Assembly: GCA_964584755.1 (NCBI GenBank)
Contig: CAZPAV010000002.1
Location: forward strand, 1 to 64,000
Direction of reading: 5' to 3'
DNA: 64,000 nt
From: CAZPAV01 sp964584755
GTDB taxonomy: Bacteria > Actinomycetota > Acidimicrobiia > Spongiisociales > UBA5794
The notes under the pieces were generated by a model, which did not search any database, was not told where the DNA came from, and worked only from the letters and a program-made list of their open reading frames with translations. Below are positions 16,321-25,740 of this stretch, piece by piece. The stretch's first letter is position 1. Each line of letters begins with the position of its first letter. A program made the translations under genes and the position numbers.

Positions 16321-17925
16321 GTGGACGACGGCATCGAGATCCGAGGGAGCACCGGGGATCGTTTCGACGAGATCCTCACCCCGGACGCGATCGCCTTCGT
16401 CGCCGAGCTCCACCGCACCTTCGAGGACCGCCGCCAGGAGCTCCTGACGGCCCGGGCCCGTCGCCAGCTCCGGATCGACGCCGGCGAGGAGCCCGCCTTC
16501 CTCTCCGAGACGAGCGCGGTGCGTGCCGACCCGACGTGGCGGGTCCCGCCGCCGCCGCCGGACCTCGTCGATCGCCGTTGCGAGATCACCGGTCCCACCG
16601 ACCGCAAGATGATGATCAACGCCCTGAACTCGGGGGCGCGGGTGTTCATGGCGGACTTCGAGGACGCCAACTCCCCCACGTGGACGAACATGGTCGGTGG
16701 CCAGGTGAATCTCCGCGACGCGGTGCGACGCCGCATCGCCTTCACCGGACCCGACGGCCGCGAGTACCGTCTCGCCGCGGAGACCGCCACACTCATGGTG
16801 CGCCCCCGCGGGTGGCACCTCCCCGAACGGCACCTCCTCGTCGACGGGCGACCCGTCTCGGCCGGACTCTTCGACTTCGGGCTCGCCTGCCACCACAACG
16901 CCCGGGAGCTCCTCGAGCGCGGCTCCGGCCCCTACTACTACCTCCCGAAGCTCGAGAGCCATCTCGAGGCCCGACTCTGGAACGACGTGTTCACCTACGC
17001 CGAGCGGCGTCTCGAGCTGCCCTCGGGGTCGGTGCGCGCCACCGTGCTCATCGAGACGATCCTCGCCGCCTTCGAGATGGAGGAGATCCTCCACGAGCTG
17101 CGAGAGCACTCCGTCGGACTGAACGCCGGCCGGTGGGACTACATCTTCTCCATCATCAAGAAGTTCCGGAACCGACCGGAGATGACCCTGCCCGACCGGA
17201 GCGAGATCACGATGACCGTCCCCTTCATGCGGGCCTACACCGAGCTCCTCGTGCGCACCTGTCATCGCCGCGGCGCCCACGCCATGGGTGGCATGGCGGC
17301 GTTCATCCCCTCGCGTCGCGACGAGGAGGTGAACCGTCGTGCCTTCGCCAAGGTGCGCGAGGACAAGGAGCGCGAGTCCCGTGACGGCTTCGACGGCACC
17401 TGGGTGGCCCACCCCGACCTCGTCCCGCTCGCCACCGACGTCTTCACCGCGATCCTCGGTGATCGTCCGAACCAGATCGATCGGCTCCGGGAGGACGTGA
17501 CGGTCGGCGCCGCGGACCTCCTCGACTTCCGGGTGCCCGGCGGGAGGGTGACCGACGGCGGCGTCCGCCTGAACGTCGACGTCGCCATCCGGTACCTCGC
17601 GTCGTGGCTGGGAGGCGACGGCGCCGCGGCGATCTATCACCTCATGGAGGACGCCGCCACCGCCGAGATCTCACGATCCCAGGTGTGGCAGTGGGTCCGG
17701 CACGGCGTGCGCACCGCCGACGGCGAGCCCGTCACCCCGGGGTTCGTCCGCAAGGTGGCCGACGAGGAGACCGGGCGGATCCGTGACGAGATCGGGGAGG
17801 TCGAGTTCCGGCGGCGACGCTTCCCGGAGGCCCGACGACTCTTCGAGGAGGTCGCCCTCGCCGACGAGTTCCCCGAGTTCCTCACCCTGCCCGCGTACGA
17901 GATCCTCGAGGAGGGACCGAGATGA
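16321..17925 (+). CDS. aceB: Malate synthase A
   Basis: 534 residues, close to E. coli AceB (533). Condenses glyoxylate with acetyl-CoA to malate, the second step of the glyoxylate shunt. Visible landmarks are FMADFEDANSPTW, LMVRPRGWHLPE, YYYLPKLESHLEARLWNDVF, the family signature REHSVGLNAGRWDYIFSIIKKF region (split here for length), HAMGGMAAFIPSR, and the catalytic-base segment LMEDAATAEISRSQVWQW. GTG at 16321 is preferred over ATG 16300 because GAGGAGG sits just upstream of it. It overlaps aceA by four bases (ATGA) and probably answers to the divergent RamB-like regulator. Confidence 0.93.
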   Translation: MDDGIEIRGSTGDRFDEILTPDAIAFVAELHRTFEDRRQELLTARARRQLRIDAGEEPAFLSETSAVRADPTWRVPPPPPDLVDRRCEITGPTDRKMMINALNSGARVFMADFEDANSPTWTNMVGGQVNLRDAVRRRIAFTGPDGREYRLAAETATLMVRPRGWHLPERHLLVDGRPVSAGLFDFGLACHHNARELLERGSGPYYYLPKLESHLEARLWNDVFTYAERRLELPSGSVRATVLIETILAAFEMEEILHELREHSVGLNAGRWDYIFSIIKKFRNRPEMTLPDRSEITMTVPFMRAYTELLVRTCHRRGAHAMGGMAAFIPSRRDEEVNRRAFAKVREDKERESRDGFDGTWVAHPDLVPLATDVFTAILGDRPNQIDRLREDVTVGAADLLDFRVPGGRVTDGGVRLNVDVAIRYLASWLGGDGAAAIYHLMEDAATAEISRSQVWQWVRHGVRTADGEPVTPGFVRKVADEETGRIRDEIGEVEFRRRRFPEARRLFEEVALADEFPEFLTLPAYEILEEGPR

Positions 17926-19223
17926 GCACGGAAGCGATCATCCGGCGACGTGCCGCGGCGATCCGCGCCGAGTGGGAGGAGAGCCCCCGCTGGCGGGGGA
18001 TCCACCGGGTCCACTCCCCCGAGCAGGTCGTCCGCCTCCAGGGATCCTTCGTGGAGGAGCACACGCTCGCCCGTCGGGGCGCCGAGCGGCTCTGGGAGCT
18101 CCTGACGACCAGGGACTTCATCCGAGCCCTGGGGGCGCTCAGCGGGGGCCAGGCCGTGCAGATGGTCAAGGCCGGCCTCGAGGCGATCTACCTCTCCGGA
18201 TGGCAGGTCGCCGCCGACGGCAACCTCGCGGGAGAGGTGTATCCGGACCAGTCCCTGTACCCGGCGAACAGCGGTCCCGCCATGGTGCGACGCCTCAACA
18301 ACGCCCTGCGGCGCGCCGACCAGGTCGAGTGGGCCGAAGGAGCCGGCGGTCGCGAGTGGATGGTCCCGATCGTCGCGGACGCCGAGTCGGGTTTCGGCGG
18401 GCCGCTGAACGTCTTCGAGCTCACGAAGGGGTACATCCGGGCCGGGGCTGCGGCAGTGCACCTCGAGGACCAACTGTCCTCGGAGAAGAAGTGCGGCCAC
18501 ATGGGTGGCAAGGTGCTCGTTCCCACGGCCCACCACGTCCGGAACCTCCAGGCGGCCCGACTCGCCGCAGACGTCATGGGCGTTCCCACCCTGGTGATCG
18601 CCCGGACCGACTCCCTGGCGGCGACGCTCCTCACCAGCGACATCGACGAGCGGGATCGAGCCTTCCTCACCGGCGAGCGGACCCCGGAGGGGTTCCACGT
18701 GGTGCGGAACGGGATGGAGGCGGCGATCGCCCGCGGCCTCGCCTACGCCCCGTACGCCGACCTCCTCTGGTGCGAGACCTCGACGCCCGACCTCGTCGAG
18801 GCGGCGCGCTTCGCCGAGGCGATCCGCGCCGAGTTCCCCGAGAAGACGCTCGCGTACAACTGCTCGCCGTCGTTCAACTGGCGGCGTCACCTCGACGACG
18901 CGACGATCGCCAAGTTCCAGAAGGAGCTGGGCGCCATGGGGTACCGCTTCCAGTTCATCACCCTCGCCGGCTTCCACGCCCTCAACGCGGCCATGTTCGA
19001 TCTCGCCCGGGGCTACGCCGATCGTGGCATGCCGGCGTACGTCACGCTCCAGGAGCGGGAACTCGCCATGGAACGCGAGGGGTACTCGGCCACCCGCCAC
19101 CAACGCGAGGTCGGTGCCGGGTACTTCGATCAGGTCGCCCAGGTCATCGGCGGGGGCGTCGCCTCGACGCTCGCGCTGGAGGGCTCCACGGAGGCGGAGC
19201 AGTTCTACGACGGAGAACGCTGA
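17922..19223 (+). CDS. aceA: Isocitrate lyase
   Basis: 433-residue enzyme that cleaves isocitrate to glyoxylate and succinate, first step of the glyoxylate shunt for growth on acetate or fatty acids. The catalytic loop KKCGHMGGK (Cys191) is intact, preceded by IVADAESGFGG (metal-binding Asp) and VHLEDQ. NCSPSFNW and QFITLAGFH are family landmarks. ATG overlaps the aceB stop (ATGA), so the two enzymes are translationally coupled. The shunt plus nearby acyl-CoA genes suggests growth on two-carbon or lipid substrates. Confidence 0.95.
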   Translation: MSTEAIIRRRAAAIRAEWEESPRWRGIHRVHSPEQVVRLQGSFVEEHTLARRGAERLWELLTTRDFIRALGALSGGQAVQMVKAGLEAIYLSGWQVAADGNLAGEVYPDQSLYPANSGPAMVRRLNNALRRADQVEWAEGAGGREWMVPIVADAESGFGGPLNVFELTKGYIRAGAAAVHLEDQLSSEKKCGHMGGKVLVPTAHHVRNLQAARLAADVMGVPTLVIARTDSLAATLLTSDIDERDRAFLTGERTPEGFHVVRNGMEAAIARGLAYAPYADLLWCETSTPDLVEAARFAEAIRAEFPEKTLAYNCSPSFNWRRHLDDATIAKFQKELGAMGYRFQFITLAGFHALNAAMFDLARGYADRGMPAYVTLQERELAMEREGYSATRHQREVGAGYFDQVAQVIGGGVASTLALEGSTEAEQFYDGER

Positions 19224-19244
19224 CCGCATCGCTGTGGGGGAAGC

Positions 19245-19281
19245 GAAGGGGCCCGGGCCGGTGGGAGGTACGGGCCCCTTC
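19245..19281. terminator. Strong hairpin downstream of aceA
   Basis: Perfect 11-base stem GAAGGGGCCCG / CGGGCCCCTTC with a 15-base loop, located 21 bases past the aceA stop and before the convergent O-methyltransferase gene. Likely terminates aceBA and possibly both directions. Confidence 0.7.
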
Positions 19282-19317
19282 GACACGCCGGACCTCCCGC
19301 GCCGCGGGCCGGGCCGG

Positions 19318-19980
19318 TCAGCGTCTGCGGGCGACCGTGAGACCGTCGCCGACGGGAACGAGCACCATGTCGACCCGCTCGTCGGCGTGAATCCGCTCCC
19401 CGAGGCGCCGAATGGCCTCGGTGTCCGCGTCGGTGACCTCCGGGTCGGCGACCCGCCCCGACCAGAGGGTGTTGTCGATGGCGACCACCCCGCCCGGCCG
19501 GAGGAGCTCGAGGGCGAGCTCGTAGTACCGCCCGAGATTCGCCTTGTCCGCGTCGAGGAAGACGAAGTCGTACGTCCCGGCTCGACCGGCGGCGAGGAGC
19601 CCCGCGAGCGTGTCCAGGGCCGGGCCGAGATGGAGCTCGATCCGATCCGCGAGGCCCGCCTCCTCCCAGTGGTGGCGAGCCACGTCGGTCCACTCCGCCG
19701 AGACGTCACAGCAGTCGAGCCGCCCCCCCGATCCCATCGCGCCGGCGATCCACAGACTGGAGTACCCGGTGAACGTCCCCACCTCCAGGGCGCGACGCGC
19801 CCCCACGAGGCGGACGAGGAACGCGAGGAGCTGTCCCTGCTCCGGAGCGATCTGCAGGTGGGCCTCGGGACGAGCCGCGGTCTCCTCGCGGAGGCGGCGT
19901 AGGAGCCCCGACTCACGCACCCCGTACCGCCGGACGTACTCCTGGAGGCGATCGTCGAGCCCGAGCGTCTGGCGACTCAT
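19318..19980 (-). CDS. O-methyltransferase (caffeoyl-CoA/catechol type, class I SAM)
   Basis: 220 residues. RRALEVGTFTGYSSLWIA is the SAM-binding motif I, FVFLDADKANLGRYYE carries the metal-binding DADK, and VAIDNTLWSGRVADP supplies the second metal site, as in divalent-cation-dependent CCoAOMT-family enzymes. They methylate catechol-type hydroxyls, but the bacterial substrate is not predictable. ATG at 19980 lies 6 bases after TAGGTT on the minus strand with no Shine-Dalgarno, so the mRNA is probably leaderless. Confidence 0.88.
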   Translation of the reverse strand: MSRQTLGLDDRLQEYVRRYGVRESGLLRRLREETAARPEAHLQIAPEQGQLLAFLVRLVGARRALEVGTFTGYSSLWIAGAMGSGGRLDCCDVSAEWTDVARHHWEEAGLADRIELHLGPALDTLAGLLAAGRAGTYDFVFLDADKANLGRYYELALELLRPGGVVAIDNTLWSGRVADPEVTDADTEAIRRLGERIHADERVDMVLVPVGDGLTVARRR

Positions 19981-19986
19981 GAGGGG

Positions 19987-19992
19987 AACCTA
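19987..19992 (-). promoter_or_regulatory. -10 box TAGGTT for the O-methyltransferase gene
   Basis: TAGGTT on the minus strand ends 6 bases before the ATG at 19980. Confidence 0.5.
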
Positions 19993-20083
19993 CCCCTCTC
20001 TGCGCGCGAACCGGACCCGCCGGGGCGGGAGCCGTCCCACCCGACGGCACCTCGCGGCCGGAGCCCGCCGGCGGTCGTCGCCG

Positions 20084-21337
20084 CTACGCGTCGTCCTCGC
20101 TGAGGAACCGTCGCCGACCCCACGTCCAGGGACGATCCGGGTCGGCGAGCAGGAGCTGGAACACCGAGATACCGCCCTGCTCGAAGCCGATCGCCGACCC
20201 CGCCATGTAGGCGCGCCAGATGCGGTACGTGCGCTCGTCGGCCGCGGCGACCGCCTCGTCGTGGTTGGCCTCGAGATTCGCCACCCAATGCCGGAGGGTG
20301 ACGGCGTAGTGGCGCCGCAGGGATTCGGCGTCGCGCAGCTCGAGGCCCGCGTCCTCGGCGGCCCCGACCACCTCGTCGATCGGCTCGAGCTCCCCATCGG
20401 GGAAGACGTACGTGTTGACGAACGTCGGACGCCGTCGTGACACCTCCCGGGCTCGGGTGACGATGCCGTGGTTGAGGACGGCACCACCGGGCTCGAGCAG
20501 GGCGCGCAACCGACCGAAGTAGGTGTGCAGCTCCTTGCGACCCACGTGCTCGAACATGCCCACCGAGGCGATGGCGTCGAACCGGCCGTCGACCTCCCGG
20601 TAGTCCCGCTGGAGGATCGTCACCCGGTCCCCCACCCCGGCCTCCTTGGCGAGGCGTTCCGCCCAGGACGCCTGCTCGCTGCTCAGGGTCACGCCCACGC
20701 ACGTCACGCCGTACTCCGCCGCGGCGTACACGACGAGGGCGCCCCACCCGCAGCCCACGTCGAGGAGCCGCATCCCCGGCCGCAACCCGAGCTTGCGGCA
20801 GATCACCTCGAGCTTGCGGCGCTGCGCCCGTTCCAGGGTCTCCCACGGATCGAGGAAGTAGGCGCAGGAGTACACCATCTGCGGATCGAGGAACCGTGCG
20901 AAGAAGTCGTTGCCGGTGTCGTAGTGATGGGTGACCGCCTCCCGGTCCCGGCGGAGGGAGTGGAGGAATCCGCGCATACGCGGTCGCTCCGCCGCGGCCC
21001 GCCGCGCCGTGTCCGGCAGGCTACGGAGCAGGCGCCACAGACGCAGCGCCTCGGCACGGTGCCGCGCCCCCGGATCGACGGAGGCGGCGAACTCGAGGGC
21101 CGCGAAGATGTCCCCCTCGATGTCGACGTCGTCGTAGACGTACGCCTCCCCCGCGGTGAGATCGTCCGGCGGGAGGAGCAGCGCCCGGAGTGCCCCCGGA
21201 TGCCGGAGCACGATGGTGGCCGTCGCCGCCGACGGACCCCACTCCTCGCCGGTCCAGGAGCGCATGCGGGGAGGAACGCCCCGTCCCAGCGTGCTCAGCC
21301 GCTCGTAGACCCGTCGCGAGATCTCCAACGGTTCCAT
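20084..21337 (-). CDS. Cyclopropane-fatty-acyl-phospholipid synthase family methyltransferase
   Basis: 417-residue SAM-dependent enzyme that adds a methylene (or methyl) across double bonds of membrane phospholipid acyl chains. It has the N-terminal lipid-binding region, then HHYDTGNDFFARFLD, YSCAYF, LLDVGCGWGALVVYAA (SAM motif), GVTLSSEQ, ASVGMFEHVGRKEL (catalytic region Glu/His) and NHGIV. Length and motifs match Cfa and UfaA-type proteins. ATG lies 6 bases after TAGAGT with no Shine-Dalgarno site, so it is probably leaderless. Confidence 0.9.
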   Translation of the reverse strand: MEPLEISRRVYERLSTLGRGVPPRMRSWTGEEWGPSAATATIVLRHPGALRALLLPPDDLTAGEAYVYDDVDIEGDIFAALEFAASVDPGARHRAEALRLWRLLRSLPDTARRAAAERPRMRGFLHSLRRDREAVTHHYDTGNDFFARFLDPQMVYSCAYFLDPWETLERAQRRKLEVICRKLGLRPGMRLLDVGCGWGALVVYAAAEYGVTCVGVTLSSEQASWAERLAKEAGVGDRVTILQRDYREVDGRFDAIASVGMFEHVGRKELHTYFGRLRALLEPGGAVLNHGIVTRAREVSRRRPTFVNTYVFPDGELEPIDEVVGAAEDAGLELRDAESLRRHYAVTLRHWVANLEANHDEAVAAADERTYRIWRAYMAGSAIGFEQGGISVFQLLLADPDRPWTWGRRRFLSEDDA

Positions 21338-21343
21338 GGCGTA

Positions 21344-21349
21344 ACTCTA
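21344..21349 (-). promoter_or_regulatory. -10 box TAGAGT for the cyclopropane synthase gene
   Basis: TAGAGT on the minus strand ends 6 bases before the ATG at 21337. Confidence 0.5.
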
Positions 21350-21396
21350 CGCACGATCCCGCGCCCAGACCAGCGTCGTTCCCCCGGCCGCCTCGC

Positions 21397-23478
21397 TCAC
21401 CACACGGGACGGCGCGTGAGGAGCGCGAAGGCCTCGTCGGCGGGCACCGGCTCGGAGAACAGGAACCCCTGACCGAAGTCGCAGCCGAGCTCCCGCAGGG
21501 TCGCGAGGTCCGCCGTCGTCTCGACGCCCTCCGCGATCACCGGCAGCGCGAGGTCCCGACCCAGGGCGAGGATCGTGCGCACCAGGCCCCCTCCGGCGGG
21601 GACCTGCGCCGCGGTGCGCAGGAAGCTGCGGTCCATCTTGAACGCGTCCACCGGCAGACGCTGCAGGTACGCCAGCGACGAGTACCCCGTCCCGAAGTCG
21701 TCGAGACACACGCTCACCCGGAGCGCACGCAACCGCTCCAGGGTGGTCACGACCGCCTTCGTGTCCTCGACGAGCGCGGTCTCGGTGATCTCGAGCTGGA
21801 GCCGCGCCGGGTCGAGACCCGTCTCGGCGAGGACCTCGGCCACGGTGTCGACGAAGCCCTCCTCCCCGAGGTGCTCGGGGGAGAGGTTCACGCCGATCGC
21901 CACCTCCGCCGCCGCGGACGACGCCCGCCGCCACGCCGCCAACCGGGCACAGGCGTGCCGGAGGACCCACAGGTCGATGGCGCCGAGCAGTCCCGCAGCC
22001 TCGGCCGCCGGCAGGAACTCGTCGGGCGCGAGGAGACCCTGCTCGGGATGCTCCCAACGGACGAGCGCTTCGAAGGCGCCGACCCGGCCCGTGGCGAGCC
22101 GGACGACCGGTTGGTAGTACACCCGCAGCTCCTCCTCGTCGAGCGCCCGCCGCAGCTCGGCCTCCATGCGGAACTCGGCCGTCGCCAGGGCGCGCATGCG
22201 CTCGTCGAATCGCACCACCCCTCCACGCAGCCCGGCCCGGTTCATCGCGGCCTGGGCGTCGCGCAGCAGCCCGCCCGGGGTCTCCGCGCCGGTGGCGACG
22301 GCGATGCCGATCGCCGGCGTCGCGTAGACCGGCCCACCCTCGAGATCGAACGGCGGGTCGAACGCGGCCTGGATCCGTCCCGCCACGGTCGTCGCCGCCA
22401 CGAGGTCGGCGTCCTCGAGGAGCACCGCGAAGACGTCACCACCGAGACGGGCGACGATCTCGCCACTCCCGGCGACCGCCCGGAGGCGCCGCGCCGCCTC
22501 GGCGAGGAGCCGATCCCCGGCGCGATGACCGAGCGTCTCGTCCACGACGTGTCGACGCCGGAGGTCGACGAGGAGCACGGCGCACCGGCCTTCGGCGCGC
22601 CCGGACGCGTCGCCGACCGCGGCGTGCAACCGGTCCATGAACAGCACCCGATTGGGCAGGTCGGTGACCTCGTCGTGGAAGGAGACGTACGCCAGCGCCT
22701 CCTCCGCCTCGCGCACGGGGGTGACGTCGGTGAGCGATCCGGCCAGGCGGTGCGCCCGGCCCGAGCCGTCGCGGGCGGCGACGCCACGCGCCAGCACCGT
22801 CCGGTACCGCCCGTCGGCGTGGCGGATGCGGTGCTCGACCTCGAGCCGTTCCGTCCTCCCTTCGAGGTGGTCGCGGATGGCGCTCCGCAGGCGCGCCCGG
22901 TCGCCCGGGTGGACCCGTCCGAACCACTCCTCCGGGTCGTCTCCCACCGCGGCCTCCTCCTCGCCGAGGAGCGCCTTCCACCGAGGCCCGAAGACGATCC
23001 GGTGCTCCCGCAGGTCCCAGTCCCACAGGCCGTCTCGGGATCCCTCGAGGAGGAGCCGGTACCCCTCCTCCCGATCCCGCAGGGCGGCGAGCAGGCGGGC
23101 TCGCTCCCGGCCGTGCCGGATCGATCGCTCGAGCATCTCGGGGTCGAGCTCGTCGTCGGTGAGGACCTCCGCGGCCCCCGCCTGCCGGGCGGCGTCCGCG
23201 CCCGCCCGGTCCCCCACCGGCACGAGCACGATCGCCGCCGACGGTGTGCCGGCGGCGCCCGCCGCCTCCACGAGCTCGATGCCCCGGCCCCCTCCGATCC
23301 GGACGTCGACGAGGAGGAGGTCGTGGTGCTCCTCCTCGAGGGCGCGCCGGGCGGCCTCCAGGGTCCCCACCCGGTCCAGATGGACGGGCACGGAGCGCAT
23401 GGCCGCCAACCGGGACGCCACCGCCGTGTACCGGCCGTCGTCGCCGATGGCCAGCAGCACCCTCAGTCCCGCGTCCAT
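21397..23478 (-). CDS. Receiver-like/PAS/degenerate GGDEF/EAL protein, likely c-di-GMP phosphodiesterase
   Basis: 693 residues. Domains in order: receiver-like (1-125, Asp58 in LLLVDVR but no conserved Lys), PAS (~138-262, GLWDWDLREHRIVFG), GGDEF (~270-430) and EAL (~445-690). The GGDEF signature is GGDVF (346-350) and the upstream metal site reads VDLRRRHVV, so cyclase activity is probably lost. The EAL domain looks complete: EALVRW, NLSPEHL, EITETAL, DDFGTGYSSL, FKMD, AEGVET and GQGFLF. The protein should degrade c-di-GMP, with the GGDEF part perhaps sensing GTP as known for other such hybrids. It is cytosolic, with no membrane helix. Confidence 0.88.
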   Translation of the reverse strand: MDAGLRVLLAIGDDGRYTAVASRLAAMRSVPVHLDRVGTLEAARRALEEEHHDLLLVDVRIGGGRGIELVEAAGAAGTPSAAIVLVPVGDRAGADAARQAGAAEVLTDDELDPEMLERSIRHGRERARLLAALRDREEGYRLLLEGSRDGLWDWDLREHRIVFGPRWKALLGEEEAAVGDDPEEWFGRVHPGDRARLRSAIRDHLEGRTERLEVEHRIRHADGRYRTVLARGVAARDGSGRAHRLAGSLTDVTPVREAEEALAYVSFHDEVTDLPNRVLFMDRLHAAVGDASGRAEGRCAVLLVDLRRRHVVDETLGHRAGDRLLAEAARRLRAVAGSGEIVARLGGDVFAVLLEDADLVAATTVAGRIQAAFDPPFDLEGGPVYATPAIGIAVATGAETPGGLLRDAQAAMNRAGLRGGVVRFDERMRALATAEFRMEAELRRALDEEELRVYYQPVVRLATGRVGAFEALVRWEHPEQGLLAPDEFLPAAEAAGLLGAIDLWVLRHACARLAAWRRASSAAAEVAIGVNLSPEHLGEEGFVDTVAEVLAETGLDPARLQLEITETALVEDTKAVVTTLERLRALRVSVCLDDFGTGYSSLAYLQRLPVDAFKMDRSFLRTAAQVPAGGGLVRTILALGRDLALPVIAEGVETTADLATLRELGCDFGQGFLFSEPVPADEAFALLTRRPVW

Positions 23479-23615
23479 GTGCGCCCCACGATCCCCCGCG
23501 GTCGCGCCCCGGGGAGGCCGCCTCTCCTCACCATGCCCATCTCCACCGAACGGTCAACCGCGCAGGATACGGGCCGATTCCGGGGATCGCCACGACCCGG
23601 AGGACCCGACCGGGC

Positions 23616-24437
23616 TCACGACGGGGCCGGCGCGCCCCGGAGCACGTCGGCGAGGAAGGCGAGGAGCGCGTCGATGGTGGCGTCGGGCTGCTCGACCATG
23701 AGCATGTGCCCGGCACCGGGGACGAGGACCACGCGAACGTCCTCGAGCGCCTCGGCGAGCGGGCCGGCCGCCGCCGGGCGCGTCATGACGTCCTGCTCGC
23801 CGAGGAGGAGCAGTGCCGGGCAGGACGCCGCGGCGGCGGACGCGGCCGCGTCGGCGTAGGCGTCGCAGGCGGCGAGGTCGTTGTGGAGCACCCCCGGCGC
23901 CGACCGCTCGAGCAGCCGGGTCGTCGCCCCCATCATCCAGAGGCCGGGCGTCGGATGTCCGCCAGTGTGCGCCGCCCGGGCATGGCTCCAGGAGGTCACG
24001 AGCTCGAAGGCGAGATGGTCGTCGGCGGCGGCGGCGGCGAGGAGCTCGGGATGGACCGGCATGCGCTCGGCGACGCCGAGGAGGGCGATGGATCGCACTC
24101 GGGAGGCGTGGCGCGCCGCGGCGTCGAGGGCGACGAGGGACCCCATGGAGTGGCCCACGAGATGGGCCCCGGCCACTCCGGCGGCGTCGAGCAGCGCGAC
24201 CAGCCAGTCGGCGAACCCGCCGATCGTCGCCGGCGGTGGACCCGCGGAGCGTCCGTGCCCGGGGAAGTCCACCGCCAGCACCCCGTACCCGTGGTGGGCC
24301 ACGGCCCGGGCCTGGAACTGCCACACCGTGTGGTCCATCCCGGCCCCGTGGAGGAGGACCACGGTGGGCGCCGTGGGATCGAACGCCCGTCCCCCGGTGG
24401 AGACATGGGTCGGGCGTCCCTGGACGTCGAGCTCCAT
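23616..24437 (-). CDS. Alpha/beta hydrolase
   Basis: 273-residue hydrolase with the classic triad: HGAGMDHTVWQFQ (oxyanion region), GHSMGSLVAL (nucleophile Ser), LLGEQDVMT (Asp) and GAGHMLMVEQPDA (His). Substrate unknown. ATG at 24437 is preferred over the adjacent GTG at 24440 because GGAGGT is then six bases away. It follows metY by four bases on the same strand, forming a MaoC-metY-hydrolase operon. Hydrolases of the MetX or esterase type often accompany MetY, but this one lacks MetX length and motifs. Confidence 0.83.
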   Translation of the reverse strand: MELDVQGRPTHVSTGGRAFDPTAPTVVLLHGAGMDHTVWQFQARAVAHHGYGVLAVDFPGHGRSAGPPPATIGGFADWLVALLDAAGVAGAHLVGHSMGSLVALDAAARHASRVRSIALLGVAERMPVHPELLAAAAADDHLAFELVTSWSHARAAHTGGHPTPGLWMMGATTRLLERSAPGVLHNDLAACDAYADAAASAAAASCPALLLLGEQDVMTRPAAAGPLAEALEDVRVVLVPGAGHMLMVEQPDATIDALLAFLADVLRGAPAPS

Positions 24438-24441
24438 CACG

Positions 24442-25740
24442 TCACCTCCGTTGCGAGGCCCGCAGCGCCTGCTGCAGGTCGGCGATGAGATCGTCGGGGT
24501 CCTCGAGGCCGATGGAGAGCCGAACGAGGTCCTCCCCCACCCCGGCGGCGGCCAGCTCCTCGGCGCTGAGCGTCGCGTGGGTCGTCGACGCGGGATGGAT
24601 GACGAGCGACTTCGCGTCCCCTACGTTCGCCAGGTGGGAGAAGATCCGCAGCCGCTCGATGAAGCGCCGCCCCGCCTCACGACCGCCGCGGATCCCGAAG
24701 GGGAAGATCGCACCGCATCCGCGGGGCAGGAGCCGGGCGGCGAGGTCGTGATCCGGGTGGTCGGGGAGCTCCGGGTACGTGACCCACGAGACCTCCGGCG
24801 CCTCCGCGAGGAACGCGACGATCCGGCGGGTGTTCTCCACGTGCCGCGGCATCCGCACGTGGAGGGTCTCGAGGCCCTGGAGGAAGTAGAACGCGTTCTG
24901 GGGCGCCAGCGCCGCCCCGAAGTCCCGCAGGCCCTCGACTCGGGCGCGCATGAGGAAGGCCTGCGTCCCGAACTCGTCGGCGAAGCGCAGGCCGTGGTAG
25001 GACGGGTACGGCTCGGTGAGCGTCGGGAACTTCCCCGACGCCTCCCAGTCGAAGGTCCCGCCGTCGACGAGGACGCCCCCGATCGCCACCCCGTGCCCTC
25101 CGATGAACTTCGTCGCCGAGTGCATGACGATGTCCGCTCCGTACTCGAGCGGGCGGAACAGGTACGGCGTGGCGAAGGTGTTGTCGATCATGAGCGGGAG
25201 CCCCGCGGCGTGCGCCACCTCGGCGACGGCGGGGACGTCGAGCACCTCGAGGGCGGGATTCCCCAGGGTCTCGCCGAAGACGAGTCGCGTCTCGGGGCGG
25301 ATCGCCTCGCGGAAGGCGTCGGGGTCGCGCGGGTCGACGAACGTCGTCGTGATCCCGGCGAGCCGAGGCAGGGTCTGGGCGAAGAGGTTGTGGGTCCCTC
25401 CGTAGATCGAGGCCGAGGAGACGATGTGCGCCCCCGCCGACATGAGGGTGGGGATCGCCAGGAAGAGCGCGGCCTGGCCGCTGGCGGCGGCCACGGCTCC
25501 CACGCCCCCCTCGAGCGCGGCCACCCGCTCCTCGAAGACGGCCACCGTCGGGTTCGAGATCCGCGAGTAGATGTGCCCCTGTCGTTCCAGGTTGAACCGC
25601 CCCGCCGCCTGTTCGACGTCGCCGAAGAGGTAGGACGTCGTCTGGTAGATGGGGACGGCCCTCGCCCCGAACCGGGGGTCGGGCTCCTGGCCGGCGTGGA
25701 GCCCGAGCGTGGCGAGACGGAGTGCGCCCGGATCGACCAT
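24442..25740 (-). CDS. metY: O-acetylhomoserine aminocarboxypropyltransferase (sulfhydrylase)
   Basis: 432-residue Cys/Met-metabolism PLP enzyme that makes homocysteine from O-acetylhomoserine and sulfide. Landmarks are GLHAGQEPDPRFGARAVPIYQTTS region, RISNPTVAVFEERVAALEGG, ASGQAALF, IYGGTHNLF, MIDNTFATPYLFRP and the Schiff-base Lys in HSATKFIGGHG. The gap of residues and GKFPTLTEPYPSYHGL are typical of MetY rather than cystathionine enzymes. ATG at 25740 overlaps the MaoC stop (TGATG). No methionine riboswitch is evident. With ahcY elsewhere in the window it serves the methionine/SAM cycle. Confidence 0.9.
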   Translation of the reverse strand: MVDPGALRLATLGLHAGQEPDPRFGARAVPIYQTTSYLFGDVEQAAGRFNLERQGHIYSRISNPTVAVFEERVAALEGGVGAVAAASGQAALFLAIPTLMSAGAHIVSSASIYGGTHNLFAQTLPRLAGITTTFVDPRDPDAFREAIRPETRLVFGETLGNPALEVLDVPAVAEVAHAAGLPLMIDNTFATPYLFRPLEYGADIVMHSATKFIGGHGVAIGGVLVDGGTFDWEASGKFPTLTEPYPSYHGLRFADEFGTQAFLMRARVEGLRDFGAALAPQNAFYFLQGLETLHVRMPRHVENTRRIVAFLAEAPEVSWVTYPELPDHPDHDLAARLLPRGCGAIFPFGIRGGREAGRRFIERLRIFSHLANVGDAKSLVIHPASTTHATLSAEELAAAGVGEDLVRLSIGLEDPDDLIADLQQALRASQRR

